Positions 23,601-35,004 of a stretch of 64,000 nucleotides of DNA are shown here, piece after piece (the stretch's first letter is position 1; each line of letters begins with the position of its first letter). Source of the stretch: Morchella semilibera (lineage: Eukaryota > Ascomycota > Pezizomycetes > Pezizales > Morchellaceae); contig CM018607.1 in the NCBI GenBank assembly GCA_009192285.1, forward strand, positions 1,814,689 to 1,878,688, given 5' to 3'. The position numbers were made by a program, and so were the translations under genes. Below the pieces are notes generated by a model. That model was given only the letters and a program-made list of their open reading frames with translations, made no database searches and was not told the DNA's origin.

Positions 23601-25386
23601 ATCATATAGAAACCTTACACCTCCAACCTCACAACATCGGGAGAGGATTGTCACTACGAATACATACTAACAAATCAATACTCCCAAAGCTCTAGATCCC
23701 ACTTCATATCCGCACCCACCACCAGATTAAGAGGGGCAAAAATAAAACAGATATTTCTAAAAAAAGAGGGGGGGAAAAAATTCTTTGAAATAGATCGAAT
23801 GAACACGAGAACGGCGCAATGGGAAACACTGGTTTCGCTAAGTCACAATGTCACGTACATGTAAATTAGCTACGTCTCGATCATGTCTTTAAGAGAGGTA
23901 GGATTTTGAAAATAATTTATTTATGGTCTTAATTTCTGGGATGCGTGCTCTACATGGTGGTATACAAAGTGTTTACAACTCCAATTCAGACCCAAGTTAT
24001 GTTTTTGATCGCAAGATGACTTATTCTTTTACATAGAATTCGCGTGTCGGGTTCCGGTCCGACACCTGCTAATTGTGCTGCAGTCTAAGCACTAGAAAGC
24101 ATAATCGATTTTTTGATAGATTTACACCACGTAAAGAGGGTAGAAGTACCACGACATCCCCTAGATATATTGATTAGCCCTGGGGCTAACTACGTGTAGT
24201 ATATGCTGTTTCTTTGAGAGTTTTATCGCCGAGGGTAGCTGCGTAGATTACATTAGTATATTAGTAGAGTAGTAAGAAGAGAATGCCAAGTCGCATGAAT
24301 GTGTTCTTCTCTTGTCCATGACATAATTCGATCATGAATCTCGTCACTTTAAACATTAGATACCATTGTAATTCGTTTTGTGCTAGCAGGCAGAATGACT
24401 TTGAAGAATGGTCCCGCTGCGGACCGGAATATGTCGCTCGACACGACCTCTCAAAGCAAATTTTCAATCTCCAAAATAATCTAGAATATCATGCTATGAG
24501 CAGTATGTATGAGCACACGTAATTCTTTGTAAACCTCCTCATATGGCAAACATGACTGTGATTATCAGGTAAAGAATATTATTGTGTAAGAGTGATTTTT
24601 GATCTAGACGGTTATGGAAACTTTTATTTAGCAGGGTTGAAGATATCGTGGGACATTTTGTGGAGTGATGCTAGAAACAGTGCCACGAGAGTACTTGCGT
24701 TGAGAATAAGTTTCCACCAAATTGTGTGGTTGCTACAGTGCTTACTGTATTTGTATTACATACATCCCACTAGCCAAAAACGTGCAGGCTAGGCGCAGCA
24801 TACCCTGCAGAAATGTCCCCTAACCCTGGTGTAGCAACTCACCAGAGTGATACAAGACATCCCGATCTTACATTCCCATCATTCTTTCACCCTGTGTAAC
24901 CTTTTATACTTTGGGTCTAAGCCATAAAGTAAACCAGCTGAAAATGGAATAAGCATGATATGATTATTTATAACAATATTCCAGTAGAGAGGGCTTGGGC
25001 TTACACACGAATCGTTGATTCACTTAGTTTTCGTCTCTCCATCCAATAGGCAAAGATCGCGGTGGCCATGGGGCCTTGTTCTTGGGATTGTAGGATGGTT
25101 AGGGTAAACTATGTGGCTTGGTTTGGATGATTGAACACCTGAGCACCCACGGCCAACACTCATCATCCCACAAAGACCTTACACTTAGCAAAGACATACT
25201 TACCATCATAAGGGCTTCAATAATATGATAAATACCCCTCGACAATCCCCTACCGAGTGTCCTTTCTTCCCCATCCACTCAGAAACACAGCAAGACTACT
25301 ACAGTTTCAGACTTCTCTTAGTATCTTAATTTTCTCTTTCAAATTAACTCTTCTACATTACTCCCTACTCACCCATTTTAATCAGA
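20632..25386. other. Gene-poor region between the kinase and the But2-like gene
   Basis: No supportable gene. It holds a telomere-like seed at about 22440-22475 (GGTTAGGGTTAGGGTTAG), copies of TACATGTA at 22479 and 23856, and an A-run flanked by GCCCGG words near 23530-23572. The kinase promoter should lie just right of 20631. Confidence 0.55.
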
Positions 25387-26064
25387 ATGAAGACTGCCAT
25401 TTTCACTTCCGTTCTCTGCCTCTTCTCCGGCTTGGTCTCCTCTGTTGCAATCCCTTCTGCTGAAGCCGCTCCAATTGAAACTCGTTCAATTGCTACTATC
25501 TCTCCGTCTTTGTCGGTCCCGATCTACCAGGATTCTCCCGACTATGCTGGTGGAGCTCAGTCTTACGCAATGGTCTCTAGGGTTAGTTGATCTTTCACTC
25601 GCGTCTTTAACTGTATCGAAAGTTTAATTGAATTACAACTAACTTCTAATAGTATAATGGAGCGCACGATATCAATACGCTTATATCTTACTACTTTCCC
25701 GATGGGTACGCCGGCAAGAAATGCAGCTTCTCTTTTTCAGGGGCCCAAGGGCTAGACGGCAGCAAGAAAGTTCAACTCTTCACAGTTGGTGGGCGGGATA
25801 TCACTCCAAATGATACCTTCAACCAACGTCCTCACCGCGACGCTTGGCTTGGCATCTTCAACGCTGGTACTGGAGCTTTTGATGGTGCTACTCCTACTTT
25901 TGATTGTCCCGCCTCTGCCACTCATTTGAACTATGAAGTGATCCCACAAAATGACAAGTAAGTCTACGCATTTCTTGACTTTATCACGACTTGACTAACC
26001 TTTTATTAGTGACTACGTTTGGTGGTATATCTGGGCGGGTGGCTTGGTCATTAATGTCCAGTAA
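25387..26064 (+). CDS. Small secreted protein, But2 C-terminal-domain-like
   Basis: Exons 25387-25581, 25653-25957 and 26010-26064 give 184 aa. The first ~19 residues (MKTAIFTSVLCLFSGLVSS) are a clear secretion signal. From about residue 66 the protein follows the pattern of the fungal But2 (ubiquitin-3-binding) C-terminal domain: YNGAHDINTLISYYFP, GKKCSFSFSG, a CP segment and the closing DYVWWYIWAGG block. This domain is common in secreted or wall-associated ascomycete proteins of unknown role. Both introns are short with standard ends. The gene stands alone between deserts, as expected for an effector-like or cell-surface gene. The family call rests on overall pattern and not on a catalytic signature. 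Confidence 0.75.
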
Positions 26065-28364
26065 GGGTCTGAACATTCAGTTCACTTTGGCATCGACTTT
26101 TGGGTTTCTCTTGTGCGTTAGATTTGGTTGGTCAAGGAATAATGGGCAGCATTGTGTTGGAAACTTCTTTAATTAACACATTCCTTAATTTGGTAGCTTT
26201 GTTTGGTATCAATACTTAGATTAAATCTGTTGTATTGTAGGTGTATGGTAATAAATTTATAAACCCTAAATTAAAAAGCGAGGTTCAGTCCCAAGTGACT
26301 CAGTGAGTGTGGGCTACAATGGGTGCGAACTAAACTATGAGTGGTGGCAATGAATCGGAACATTGATATTGTACAAGGCTCTGAGATAAATGAGCGGACG
26401 GGTGTGGACCCTATATCCAGGACAGGGTTGCAAGATCTTCGGTCACATTTGTGTTATTTTGGCCCTCTCCACCCGTACGTTACTATGTACCACAGTGAGT
26501 AGTACGTAGCTATAGTGCTACTGCGATATTGTAGGCTAGCTAATTCTCTCTTCACAGCCAGAATATAAGATATTACCAGTAGCGTGCCATACTTTGTTAA
26601 AGTGTGTGCAGAATAGTGCAGGGCTTTATTTCTGGAAATTATTTCGCTGGGGTTGAGTAGTAGTGGTGGCTTACTGGTCGGCTGATTTGTACGCCAAGAC
26701 AGCATAGTTGCAGAATAACCCGAGTGATACCCCGTGAGTGACGATCACACGCGGCCATCCTGCGTTGCTAAGCAAAGCAGGATCATTGAAATGGACAAGA
26801 GCATAGATAGGTATCTTATGGGTTGTCTCAAGGTCAACAAGTGCGTAGATTCGAAACCTTTAGTCAATTTGTCTATACAATAGTTGGTTGCGGAGATACA
26901 AGGAATCATTCTCACCATAAATTAGCTGCAAGCTTTACCATTATAGTTGAAGTGAAAGGAAAGGAGATAAGAGTGTTAGAACATGAATTCTAGGCTAAAA
27001 AGGGCATCGATGCCGAATCTTGTATTCATTTGCATGTAAATACCATTAGCGGTTGAGTAGAAATAAGGAGATACAATCGTCCTTTGACTATTAACTGGTA
27101 GTCAAATCGATCGATATTGTTGAAGTGAATAAATTAACACTAATAAAGAACTTTATGATATTGTGTATGGGCCTAAAAAGTACGTAGATTCTAAATATTG
27201 AGTCAGTTCACATGTACAGTAAATGTTTAGAGAGAAACGAGGGCCGGAACCTAGCTAGACTACCGCATCACTCGCACTATCTTCGAATTCTGTGAGAGTG
27301 GTGATGTCTGTCTGCAAGTTACTTGAGTTGGACACTGAGTAGGGTACATGTACTTACATTTCCCCTACTACTTTAACTGCTAATATTGACACTGCTCGTG
27401 GGTATAGCACTGTCCACACGTGGTACGTCCTATTCCCTTGCTCCCAGCAACTGCACGCTTGCCCTAGTTTTGTAGTTTAAGTAAACCACCGCGTAGTGTA
27501 ATGAAACTACACTTTTAGTACCACAGTGAAGGGCCAGTCTTTGGTTTGAGGGAGCATCCCGCATGTCAAGACATTCTCGGGCGGGTCCAGGTCATATATC
27601 TCTATAAATTTGAACTTATACCAGGACTGTGCTCCCCCCACATTAACATCCGATGGCAATGTTGTTCCGTAATGTTGAGAATGGATAAGCAGCTACCTTC
27701 CCATGCCCTCTGCATGGACTTGGCCGGGGATTGGCCGGTCTCTAAGGGGGAATAGAGAGTGAGCGCCCACTGGGCAGTGAGCGCCTCTTCCACCGATCTT
27801 TTGATGTACACGACACTTGATATGTACACGACTACGGCGGCTTAAGCCTACAAAAGTACATTTTGCGGCTTGAGGCTGGCGAACATCGCTTACTATATTG
27901 ATATGTAAAAAATCAATTTCGCTTTGTTGACAGGCATATAGAATCAATTAAGTGGAGTTCAGGGAACAAATTCAAGAATAGTATATATGAATTGCTCATC
28001 TTGTTATAGTTGGCATTTTGGGTGCGAAGATACATGTATATAGCTACAGCTCTAGATTAGAGCTTCACGATCCTCACTTCAACCTCAACCACCAATTGCC
28101 ATCCTGCGACCCGCGACCTCGACCTTGCGCGACCCCGCGACCCCGCGACCCCGCGACCCCGCGACCCCGCGACCCCGCGACCCCACGATCCCGCGACCTT
28201 AGCCTTGCAGTTTTGACTTGCGACCTCGACCTTTGCGACCCAATATCTGCGACCCAATATATATGACCTAGAGTTATTATCCATATACCTGATGACTTAG
28301 CCTATTGACTGGACATATGTATGTATGACTTAATAATTTAATGCTTTACTAATTGATTATAGAA
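26065..28364. other. Intergenic region before the AT-rich element
   Basis: No gene seen. Short frames at 26454-26705 and 27546-27829 have no domain. Copies of TACATGTA occur at 27345 and 28031. The GC-rich octamer array at 28126-28197 marks the sharp change into the AT-rich island. Confidence 0.55.
28126..28197. repeat. GCGACCCC tandem array
   Basis: About eight near-perfect copies of the octamer GCGACCCC, flanked by degenerate GCGACCTCGACC-like words on both sides (from about 28105 to 28255). It directly abuts the left edge of the AT-rich three-gene element. Confidence 0.9.
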
Positions 28365-29687
28365 ATGCCGGAAGCCTTCACCTATTTTGATATGCAGCGT
28401 ATGATTGCTGCTCAGGTGCCCTCTGGAAGTTATCATTTGCAAATTCATTGGAGGTGGCACCGGAAAGATGATAAAACAATACAAAACCAACATCTCCTAC
28501 CTATTCCTACCTCTACCGGCAGCACCAAAACTATTTATAATTCCTTTGATTTTAAAGGAAGTGATGTAAAGTTTTGGGGAAAGGCTTTGGGTTGTCCAAT
28601 CGGTAGCAACAATCGGTGGCTAAGAGTCCAGTTTGCTCTTCATGGTCATGCTTTACCAGTTACAAGAGCCGAGTATGATGATATGGTTCAGAGTTGGGAA
28701 GTACTTCCCACAGTTGGGGTTACAATAATTGCAGCTGCAATAGTGGGTGAAGACATGTGTGTCATATTTGTTGACAGAAACCGTCTTATGACATTGACAG
28801 TCATTGACACATCTGTTGGTACTGGTATCCCTTGGTACGATACTACATTGGCACCATGTCCTATTCAATGTCCGAGTCAATTCCAGGAAAATTTGATCAA
28901 TTCCAAAGCGTTGAAAACCCTCCAGACAAGAACAGCTCCGATATATAAGGAAATGACTGATCCTACCAAAAATCATTTTTGGAATGGTATCGGTAGCAGT
29001 CATGCTGTTGAAATACTGCACCGAGCACTCATCCACCCTGAAACAAAAACCTGCGACATATTTGGATCAAAAACTTTGGAGGTTAGGAATAGATTTTTGA
29101 AAGCAATTCAAGAATTTTTTGCAATTGCTGGATCGGACGAATACCTTCAACGAGTACCAGCTAATGGGACATCAAAACATTGTTTTGAATTCTCACCTGC
29201 TGTAACAAGATACATCAATGAACAATTTACCAAAGCTTATCGAAAGTCAACTACCTTAGTCAACTATACCGATTACAATTACCTATTTACCAACAACCTA
29301 TTGTCACCGGAGTCAAAGAGATTACCTGATGGTTGGGAAACAAATCTTTTAACAAATACAGGACGGGAGAGGAAAAAAGTTGTACCAATTTATACAATAG
29401 AATTTAGAAGCAAAAATAAGTTGATTTTAGGTAGTGGTTCTAGTAAGTATTCTTATACCTGCATTTTTAAACAGCCTGATAATTCGAAGGGAATAATATT
29501 ATCAAGAAAGAGAAGGAATTTGACAGCGGATGGTAATACAGCAGAAATTGGAATAGCTAGTTTTATGGATACAATTAGGGAGATTAGAGAACGAGGGAAG
29601 CTGACAAAAATGAAAAGTCATCGAGTATCTATTAAGACAGGAAAGGTTGGTAGACCAATTAAGCGGAGGAAAAGTTTAAAAGATTAA
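28365..29687 (+). CDS. Unrecognised protein of the AT-rich integrase element
   Basis: Single open frame of 440 aa from the first ATG at 28365; the in-frame codons before it lack an ATG, and an AG just upstream could be a splice acceptor for a missing 5' exon. I do not recognise a domain. The N-terminal half is mixed alpha/beta with aromatic clusters (HWRWH near 31-35). The C-terminus is very basic (RKRRN, and GRPIKRRK near the end), which suggests a nuclear or DNA-associated protein. The gene is AT-rich like its neighbours and unlike the GC-rich genes to the right. It converges on the next minus-strand gene with only 34 bp between the stops. Compact packing beside an integrase suggests it is cargo or an accessory transposition factor. 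Confidence 0.7.
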   Translation: MPEAFTYFDMQRMIAAQVPSGSYHLQIHWRWHRKDDKTIQNQHLLPIPTSTGSTKTIYNSFDFKGSDVKFWGKALGCPIGSNNRWLRVQFALHGHALPVTRAEYDDMVQSWEVLPTVGVTIIAAAIVGEDMCVIFVDRNRLMTLTVIDTSVGTGIPWYDTTLAPCPIQCPSQFQENLINSKALKTLQTRTAPIYKEMTDPTKNHFWNGIGSSHAVEILHRALIHPETKTCDIFGSKTLEVRNRFLKAIQEFFAIAGSDEYLQRVPANGTSKHCFEFSPAVTRYINEQFTKAYRKSTTLVNYTDYNYLFTNNLLSPESKRLPDGWETNLLTNTGRERKKVVPIYTIEFRSKNKLILGSGSSKYSYTCIFKQPDNSKGIILSRKRRNLTADGNTAEIGIASFMDTIREIRERGKLTKMKSHRVSIKTGKVGRPIKRRKSLKD

Positions 29688-29721
29688 AAATATTTGTATT
29701 ACTAGTATGTACTTCAAAAAT

Positions 29722-31073
29722 TTAGTTATCTTTACCATACATACGAGCCATTCTTCTAGTAGTTATAGATGACTTGAATACTGTTCCCGCAGCCAAGTTC
29801 GAAGTAAGTCCTTCATTACTTTCAACCGTTTGAGACCCAACACCTGGTACCATTATTTCGGAAATGTCGGAAAGGTCAGACAGTGGCGGTGAAGATCTCA
29901 AATCCGAATTCATTGGAACAGTCAATGGTGTTTTTGATACTTCGGAACAAGTTGTTTTCCCCTTTCTTCTTAATGTAGGTAATCCTTCAGAGCAAACTTT
30001 CTTCCTACTTCTTTGCAATGTAGGTGATGCTTCAATACTACCTTCGGTGGATGATTCAATTTGGATCTATTTCGAGTTAAAATAGTACAAAAAAATATAA
30101 TATTGGTAAATATTTACCTCATCTTCGTTCTTTGTTTTGTTGGTAAAGCTATCTGATGCTCGACGTTTGAGTGCATTAAGAAATTTGTGGCTCTCAATGT
30201 TTTCCTTTTTGATGTTTTCGATACTCTGTAACTCGGTTTGATATTTGACAACTATAAATATCTTTGTCGAAGAACCACCAGGGAAGTCTAAAAGAAAATC
30301 CGCAACAGTAATAGGTCCATTTCGTACTTCTAAACGGTGTGGTCCTTCCTTCGAGTGAAATTGAGTGGCTAAAATAATTTGGTATATATCCAAATGCTCT
30401 GCCTTGATTGCATCAACCCAGTTCGGGGAAGAGCTGAGGAGCATGAAGGAGAAATCGGAAAAATCTGTGATGATTTCATCAAGGTCTTCAAATACCTTTG
30501 ATGATACACCTATATAAAAGTTAAAATCAAATATCACAGGTACAAACTTTGCAACTTACCTAGGTTTTTGTAACATGACCACTTATCCGTAATCGAACCA
30601 GCATAAATAACTATTTTTCGAGAATCTCTAGCTGCTGTCTTTTTCTTTGTCTCTCGAGATGAAGATTCCGTTAATGCTGGAACTAAACCATATTTTGATG
30701 AAATCTTTTCTGAATTCCCTTCTTTCATAGATTTAGCAATTGAGTTTTTACGATACAATTCGACAGTATCTCTGGCTGTTAACACACCTATTTTGACAGA
30801 TGGCTCAGTGCCTGTTGTTGGACTGGATAAAAGAATAATAGTTTCGGGGTTTGCATCTTTACTCTTTCTTTTCTCAATCCGTTTTTGCTTGGTAAAACCA
30901 GTTCCGTTACCAGAATTTGAAGCTTCGGGCTTGAATAGAGATTTTGAGGAAGATATGTATAGATTTGAGGGGACTCTCTCGCCACAACAACGAAAGATCA
31001 GGTCTCTTGTTTTCCGATGAATCGTTCGTTCTCGTACAGGACAAAATTCAATAGGAGGGATTTCTGTTGACAT
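29722..31073 (-). CDS. Unrecognised three-exon protein of the AT-rich element
   Basis: Exons 31073-30560, 30509-30118 and 30066-29722 on the minus strand give 416 aa; the introns are 50 and 51 bp with GTAAGT/GTAAAT donors and TAG acceptors, and phases agree. The product begins MSTEIPPIEF. The N-terminal third is Ser/Lys-rich and probably disordered. The middle exon (about 172-302) looks folded, with FSDFSFMLLSSSPNWVDAI and a long beta-like stretch, and the C-terminus is basic and Ser/Thr-rich. No known domain is evident. It shares an 836-bp divergent promoter region with the integrase gene and converges with the 440-aa gene, so the three probably move as one unit. Confidence 0.65.
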
Positions 31074-31909
31074 TGTAGGAGATAAAATCAAAAGAAAGAG
31101 AGATAATATAAGACTGAAATTAAATAGAATTGGAATTTGAAGATGTTATAATCGAACAAGAGAAATGACAAGAAATGAAACTGTTATATATTATCGTTAA
31201 TTCCGTCACGGTATAAATTTTCAGTGTTTATTAATTATAAATATAGCAAATATCTAAAAGAAATTATAAAAATTTACCAAAACTCCAATATGATTTTGTT
31301 TGTACACTGATACCAAAACTAGTTAGTGTTTCCGACAGATTTATGAAAATGAGTTAATATGAGTCAATATTGCAAACACGAATAGAAACCTATAGATACC
31401 AACAGAATTTTAAAAACAACAACCAACAATTATTCCAACAGTTGAGTAATTTTAGTACACTATGAGACATAACATAGTACCACCCGAAATTTTGCTTTAC
31501 ACTACTCCAAACAATTTTTTCATTGGCTCGGAGAAGCAAATACTGAAGATCTTGATCCCTACTGTGACTATATAGCCGTCGGAGCGAATAAAATATTACG
31601 TAGAAATAGTATAAACAAGGTTGATTACATTGCAGCTCAGTCTTCGGCATTTTATTATACAATATAGTTTGTATTCTATTCTATTTGGTATCTCTTACCG
31701 AGCTAATATGTTGTACAACAAACAATTTGATTTCTTATTTAATAACTTTTCACAATTAATTATTGAAATTATTTTATCCTGTTATGTTTATTTTCTTAAA
31801 GAAATGGTATACAATACTTTCCGCATAGGTTTAAACAATATCAATCATTTTTTGTTTTGGCTACCTTTACTTTACTTTCTCTTTCTATATTCTAAGCAAT
31901 CGCATCGAG

Positions 31910-33737
31910 ATGTCGAGATTTCCAGTTAGCCAAGTATTGGAACAACAAAAACAACACTTACATACTCTTTATATTAACGAAAACCATACAATCAAAGAAA
32001 TATTGCAGATTCTCCACGATCAAAATATCAAATGCTCACGTATATCATTACTAAAGAAATTCAAAGAATGGTCATTTACCAAAAATAAACGAAGTGAAGA
32101 TACATCATCTCTCCGGGTCAAAATCGCTTATTTATTTTGGAAGCGGTGTTTAAGTAATCAGAAAATATTACGGGTATGTATAAAAACTGGATTTTAAATG
32201 TAGAAAATTTGATATTAACATTATATAGATATTGCAAATGAATGGATATAAAATTGAGATTCGCCGTTTAGTTCAGATACGGAAATCTATGGGAATGTAT
32301 CGAAGACAAACCAATCAATCGGAAAATGCAGATTTGAGAATACAGAGTATTATAGAGAAAGAGTTGGAGAAAGGTAATATTACTCTGTCTGGTCGACGTT
32401 CTGTATGGGTACATCTTCGAAATATGGGTATTTTGGCTACACAGTAAGTATAATTATTACTAAAACTTTTTAATCTATTTATGAATATCATTCTTACATT
32501 AGGAAAAGTGATCAAATTGGCAGAGCCCTGAAAGTTGTCGACCCTATTGGAGTTCAAAACCGATTGAACGGAGTAAATCGTCATCATGCGGAATTTGTTT
32601 GCCCAGGACCTAATTGGTGTTGGTCTATTGATGGACATCTGAAATTACAGATGTTTGGTATTGAGATATATGCAGCTATCAATTCTTATTCCCGTTACAT
32701 AACATGGTTCTATTGTGGTGTTTCTTCTAAGACTGGAATCAGCGTTTTAAGTCAATTCTTGAAAGTAATTCAAGAACAAAATTGTTTACCTTTACATATT
32801 CGTTCAGATAGAGGTTCCGAAACAATGTTGTTAGCAGAATCTTTCTGGAGACTTCATAAAATAGCCACCCCTGCTGTGACTTTTCCTGAAGTCTTTTGGT
32901 ATGGAACCTCTACAAGAAATGTAAGAATCGAGAGCTGGTGGAGTCAGTTGACCAAAGGAGCTACAACAGATTGGAAGGTATATTATCTTTCTTAACAAAT
33001 ATATAAAATGAAATTTATATTAACTTCGATAATATAGAGATATTTTAGAACCCTTCAGAATGAGCAATTCTTTCATGAAGATAGTATTGCAGATACGATC
33101 GCATTACTTTTTGTTTATTTACCTATCATCAGAGAAAAACTTCATCAATTTGTGGAAAACTGGAATAATCACAAAATACGAAAGCAAAACAACAGACCCA
33201 ATCTTCCTACTGGTGAACCCTATTATAATTACTATTACCCACCTAATGGAATCATCAATTATCAGAAATTTCCTTCTAACGAATCGATAATTGAAATACG
33301 AAATGATAAATTACGAAATATACAAACGAATGAATTATATGGTATATAGTTACCAAAACTGACTATCAATAGTTAATTTACAAATACTGATATATGTTCT
33401 AATAGATGACGACTCTTATCTTCCCTTATCCACAATGGATTATTGTCATCAAATACTCAACAGAGGCGGATATCCAACCAAAGTGTCATATGAGGATTTA
33501 ATGCCAAATGGTAGTAAAACTCATCGCATAATATACCTTTTTTTAAGGGTACATTTAGCTAGACATATAAGTAACGGAAATCTCAATCCAATATTAAGTT
33601 TAATTCCTAAACCGAAGGAAGTACGATCCATTGATAATAGAAGACAAAACGAAAGGGAAGTAGAATTCTTTGGCGAGGATGAATCAGATATTACGGACAA
33701 CGAAATTAGCGGTGAAGAAGATTCAGAGAATGAATAG
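31910..33737 (+). CDS. DDE integrase with N-terminal Clr5-like HTH
   Basis: Exons 31910-32173, 32229-32443, 32503-32977, 33038-33341 and 33406-33737 join to 529 aa with all phases consistent. Residues about 12-55 (LYINENHTIKEILQIL then SLLKKFKEW) resemble a Clr5-type helix-turn-helix. The integrase core has SIDGH (D203), an IYAAINSYSRYI strand, RSDRGSET (D262) and RIESWW (E303), that is D-58-D-40-E. The region after it (FVENWNNHKIR) matches the tail seen in eukaryotic integrase-core proteins related to rve. The C-terminus is acidic. The protein should cut and join the ends of its own element. All three catalytic acids are present, so it may be active. I place it with eukaryotic IS3EU/rve-core-like transposases only loosely. 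Confidence 0.8.
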
Positions 33738-35004
33738 CTATATTTGTTTATCAGATTAGTAATTGTTACTTTCATATATATGTAACGGTAATACTTTGAT
33801 TAATATTTTATTGCTGTTTGAATCATTTATACACAGTAATATGATTATGATGCGTTAGATAATGTTCTATTCATGAAGCCTCGAAAGTTTTTATCAACCA
33901 TTCCCGGCGGGCATATGGCGGGCATATATAGCTGCGGGTGAGGGCACAACACTCTTCCCGCTTAGGTGGGCACAACAACACCCTTCCCGCTTAGATGGGC
34001 ACAACACCATTCTCGCCACCCTTCCCCCTCCCGTTTATCAGATACTATACCGCGAGTTTATCAAATACAGCTAATTCAGCATAATAGTACATACAATCCT
34101 ATAGCCTAATGTTAGCGATTTTACTTCATTTCGATTTCAGCATTCTAGATTTAATCAATCTAATTACAAGTAAATAATAAGAGAAATTTATAATTGTAAT
34201 AATAAATAGTTCTTTATTTATTCTATTCAATATATTTTTATTTTCTCTAAGGTTTAGGGGTTTTGCATTTTGGTGCGTCATGCACTATCGCTCCACTAAA
34301 AAATGTACTTTTGTAAATATGAGCCGCCGTACACGACACGAAACAAGACGAGACCTCTATTGGCCCCACCCCACCCCGCACATAGAATGAGCAGGTTTTG
34401 TGGTTAAAGGGAGCTAGTGCAAGTGTTGCACAACGTCTCGAGACTGCAGCTCGAGCACCAGACTATATCACATTAAAATCTGAACTAGGGTTAGGGTTTG
34501 GGTGTTCTCGAATTCATATCTCAAAATACTCTAGATATCCTCCATTTTGCAACGTTTTAATATGTTCCGGGACAGATTGTCTTGCCCATCTACAGCTCCC
34601 ATCTTTTTTCGTATCGCTTAAAAAACAGAGTCTCGGGTAAACAATAGTGGGGCTAGCTATTGGGATCACTAATCTAATTCTAATTCTCATGAACATCTAT
34701 ATGTATATACTATCATTATCTAACTCTTTTCATCACCTTGCCCAAACGTGCTACATAACTGTAAAAGACACCTAAATCCATATATACCCAAACTAAAACC
34801 CAAAAGGAAACCGAACTGATGCAACACCCAATATATATACCCAAGCCTCATCCCTTATCTACCTCATACTAATCACTAGAAACAACTCGTCTAAAGGTGG
34901 AAAATCTGATTATCGATATCACTGGGTTAGACGAGGAAGAGGAGGAGCAGGAGGAGGTGGAGGAGGAAGAGGGGAGGAAGAGACACACCACATCATCATC
35001 ATCA
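33738..35004. other. Intergenic region between the transposon and the giant gene
   Basis: No gene seen. It holds a short direct repeat of GGGCACAACA..CTTCCCGCTTAG-type units at 33942-34020 (two full and one partial copy) and AT-rich DNA to about 34250. A telomere-like seed GGGTTAGGG occurs near 34489. The right end should contain the 3' UTR of the giant minus-strand gene; the acidic plus-strand frame at 34897-35400 is an artefact of it. Confidence 0.5.
33942..34020. repeat. Three short direct repeats (GGGCACAACA unit)
   Basis: Units of 24-29 bp begin at 33942, 33968 and 33997 with GGGCACAACA and carry TTCCCGCTTAG further on. They sit at the composition boundary right of the AT-rich element. 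Confidence 0.7.

Larger units (their letters stand above)
28260..33840. mobile_element. AT-rich three-gene DNA transposon (ends approximate)
   Basis: Three compactly arranged AT-rich genes (plus, minus, plus) occupy this island: an unknown 440-aa protein, an unknown 416-aa protein and a five-exon DDE integrase. All look intact once spliced, which suggests recent activity. Base composition changes sharply at the GC-rich octamer array on the left and again near 33900 on the right. I could not find terminal inverted repeats or a target-site duplication by eye, so the ends are estimates. Confidence 0.55.

Noticed and set aside
28105-28260. Possible CRISPR-like array
   Set aside because: The units are contiguous octamers without spacers, in a eukaryotic context; it is a simple tandem repeat.
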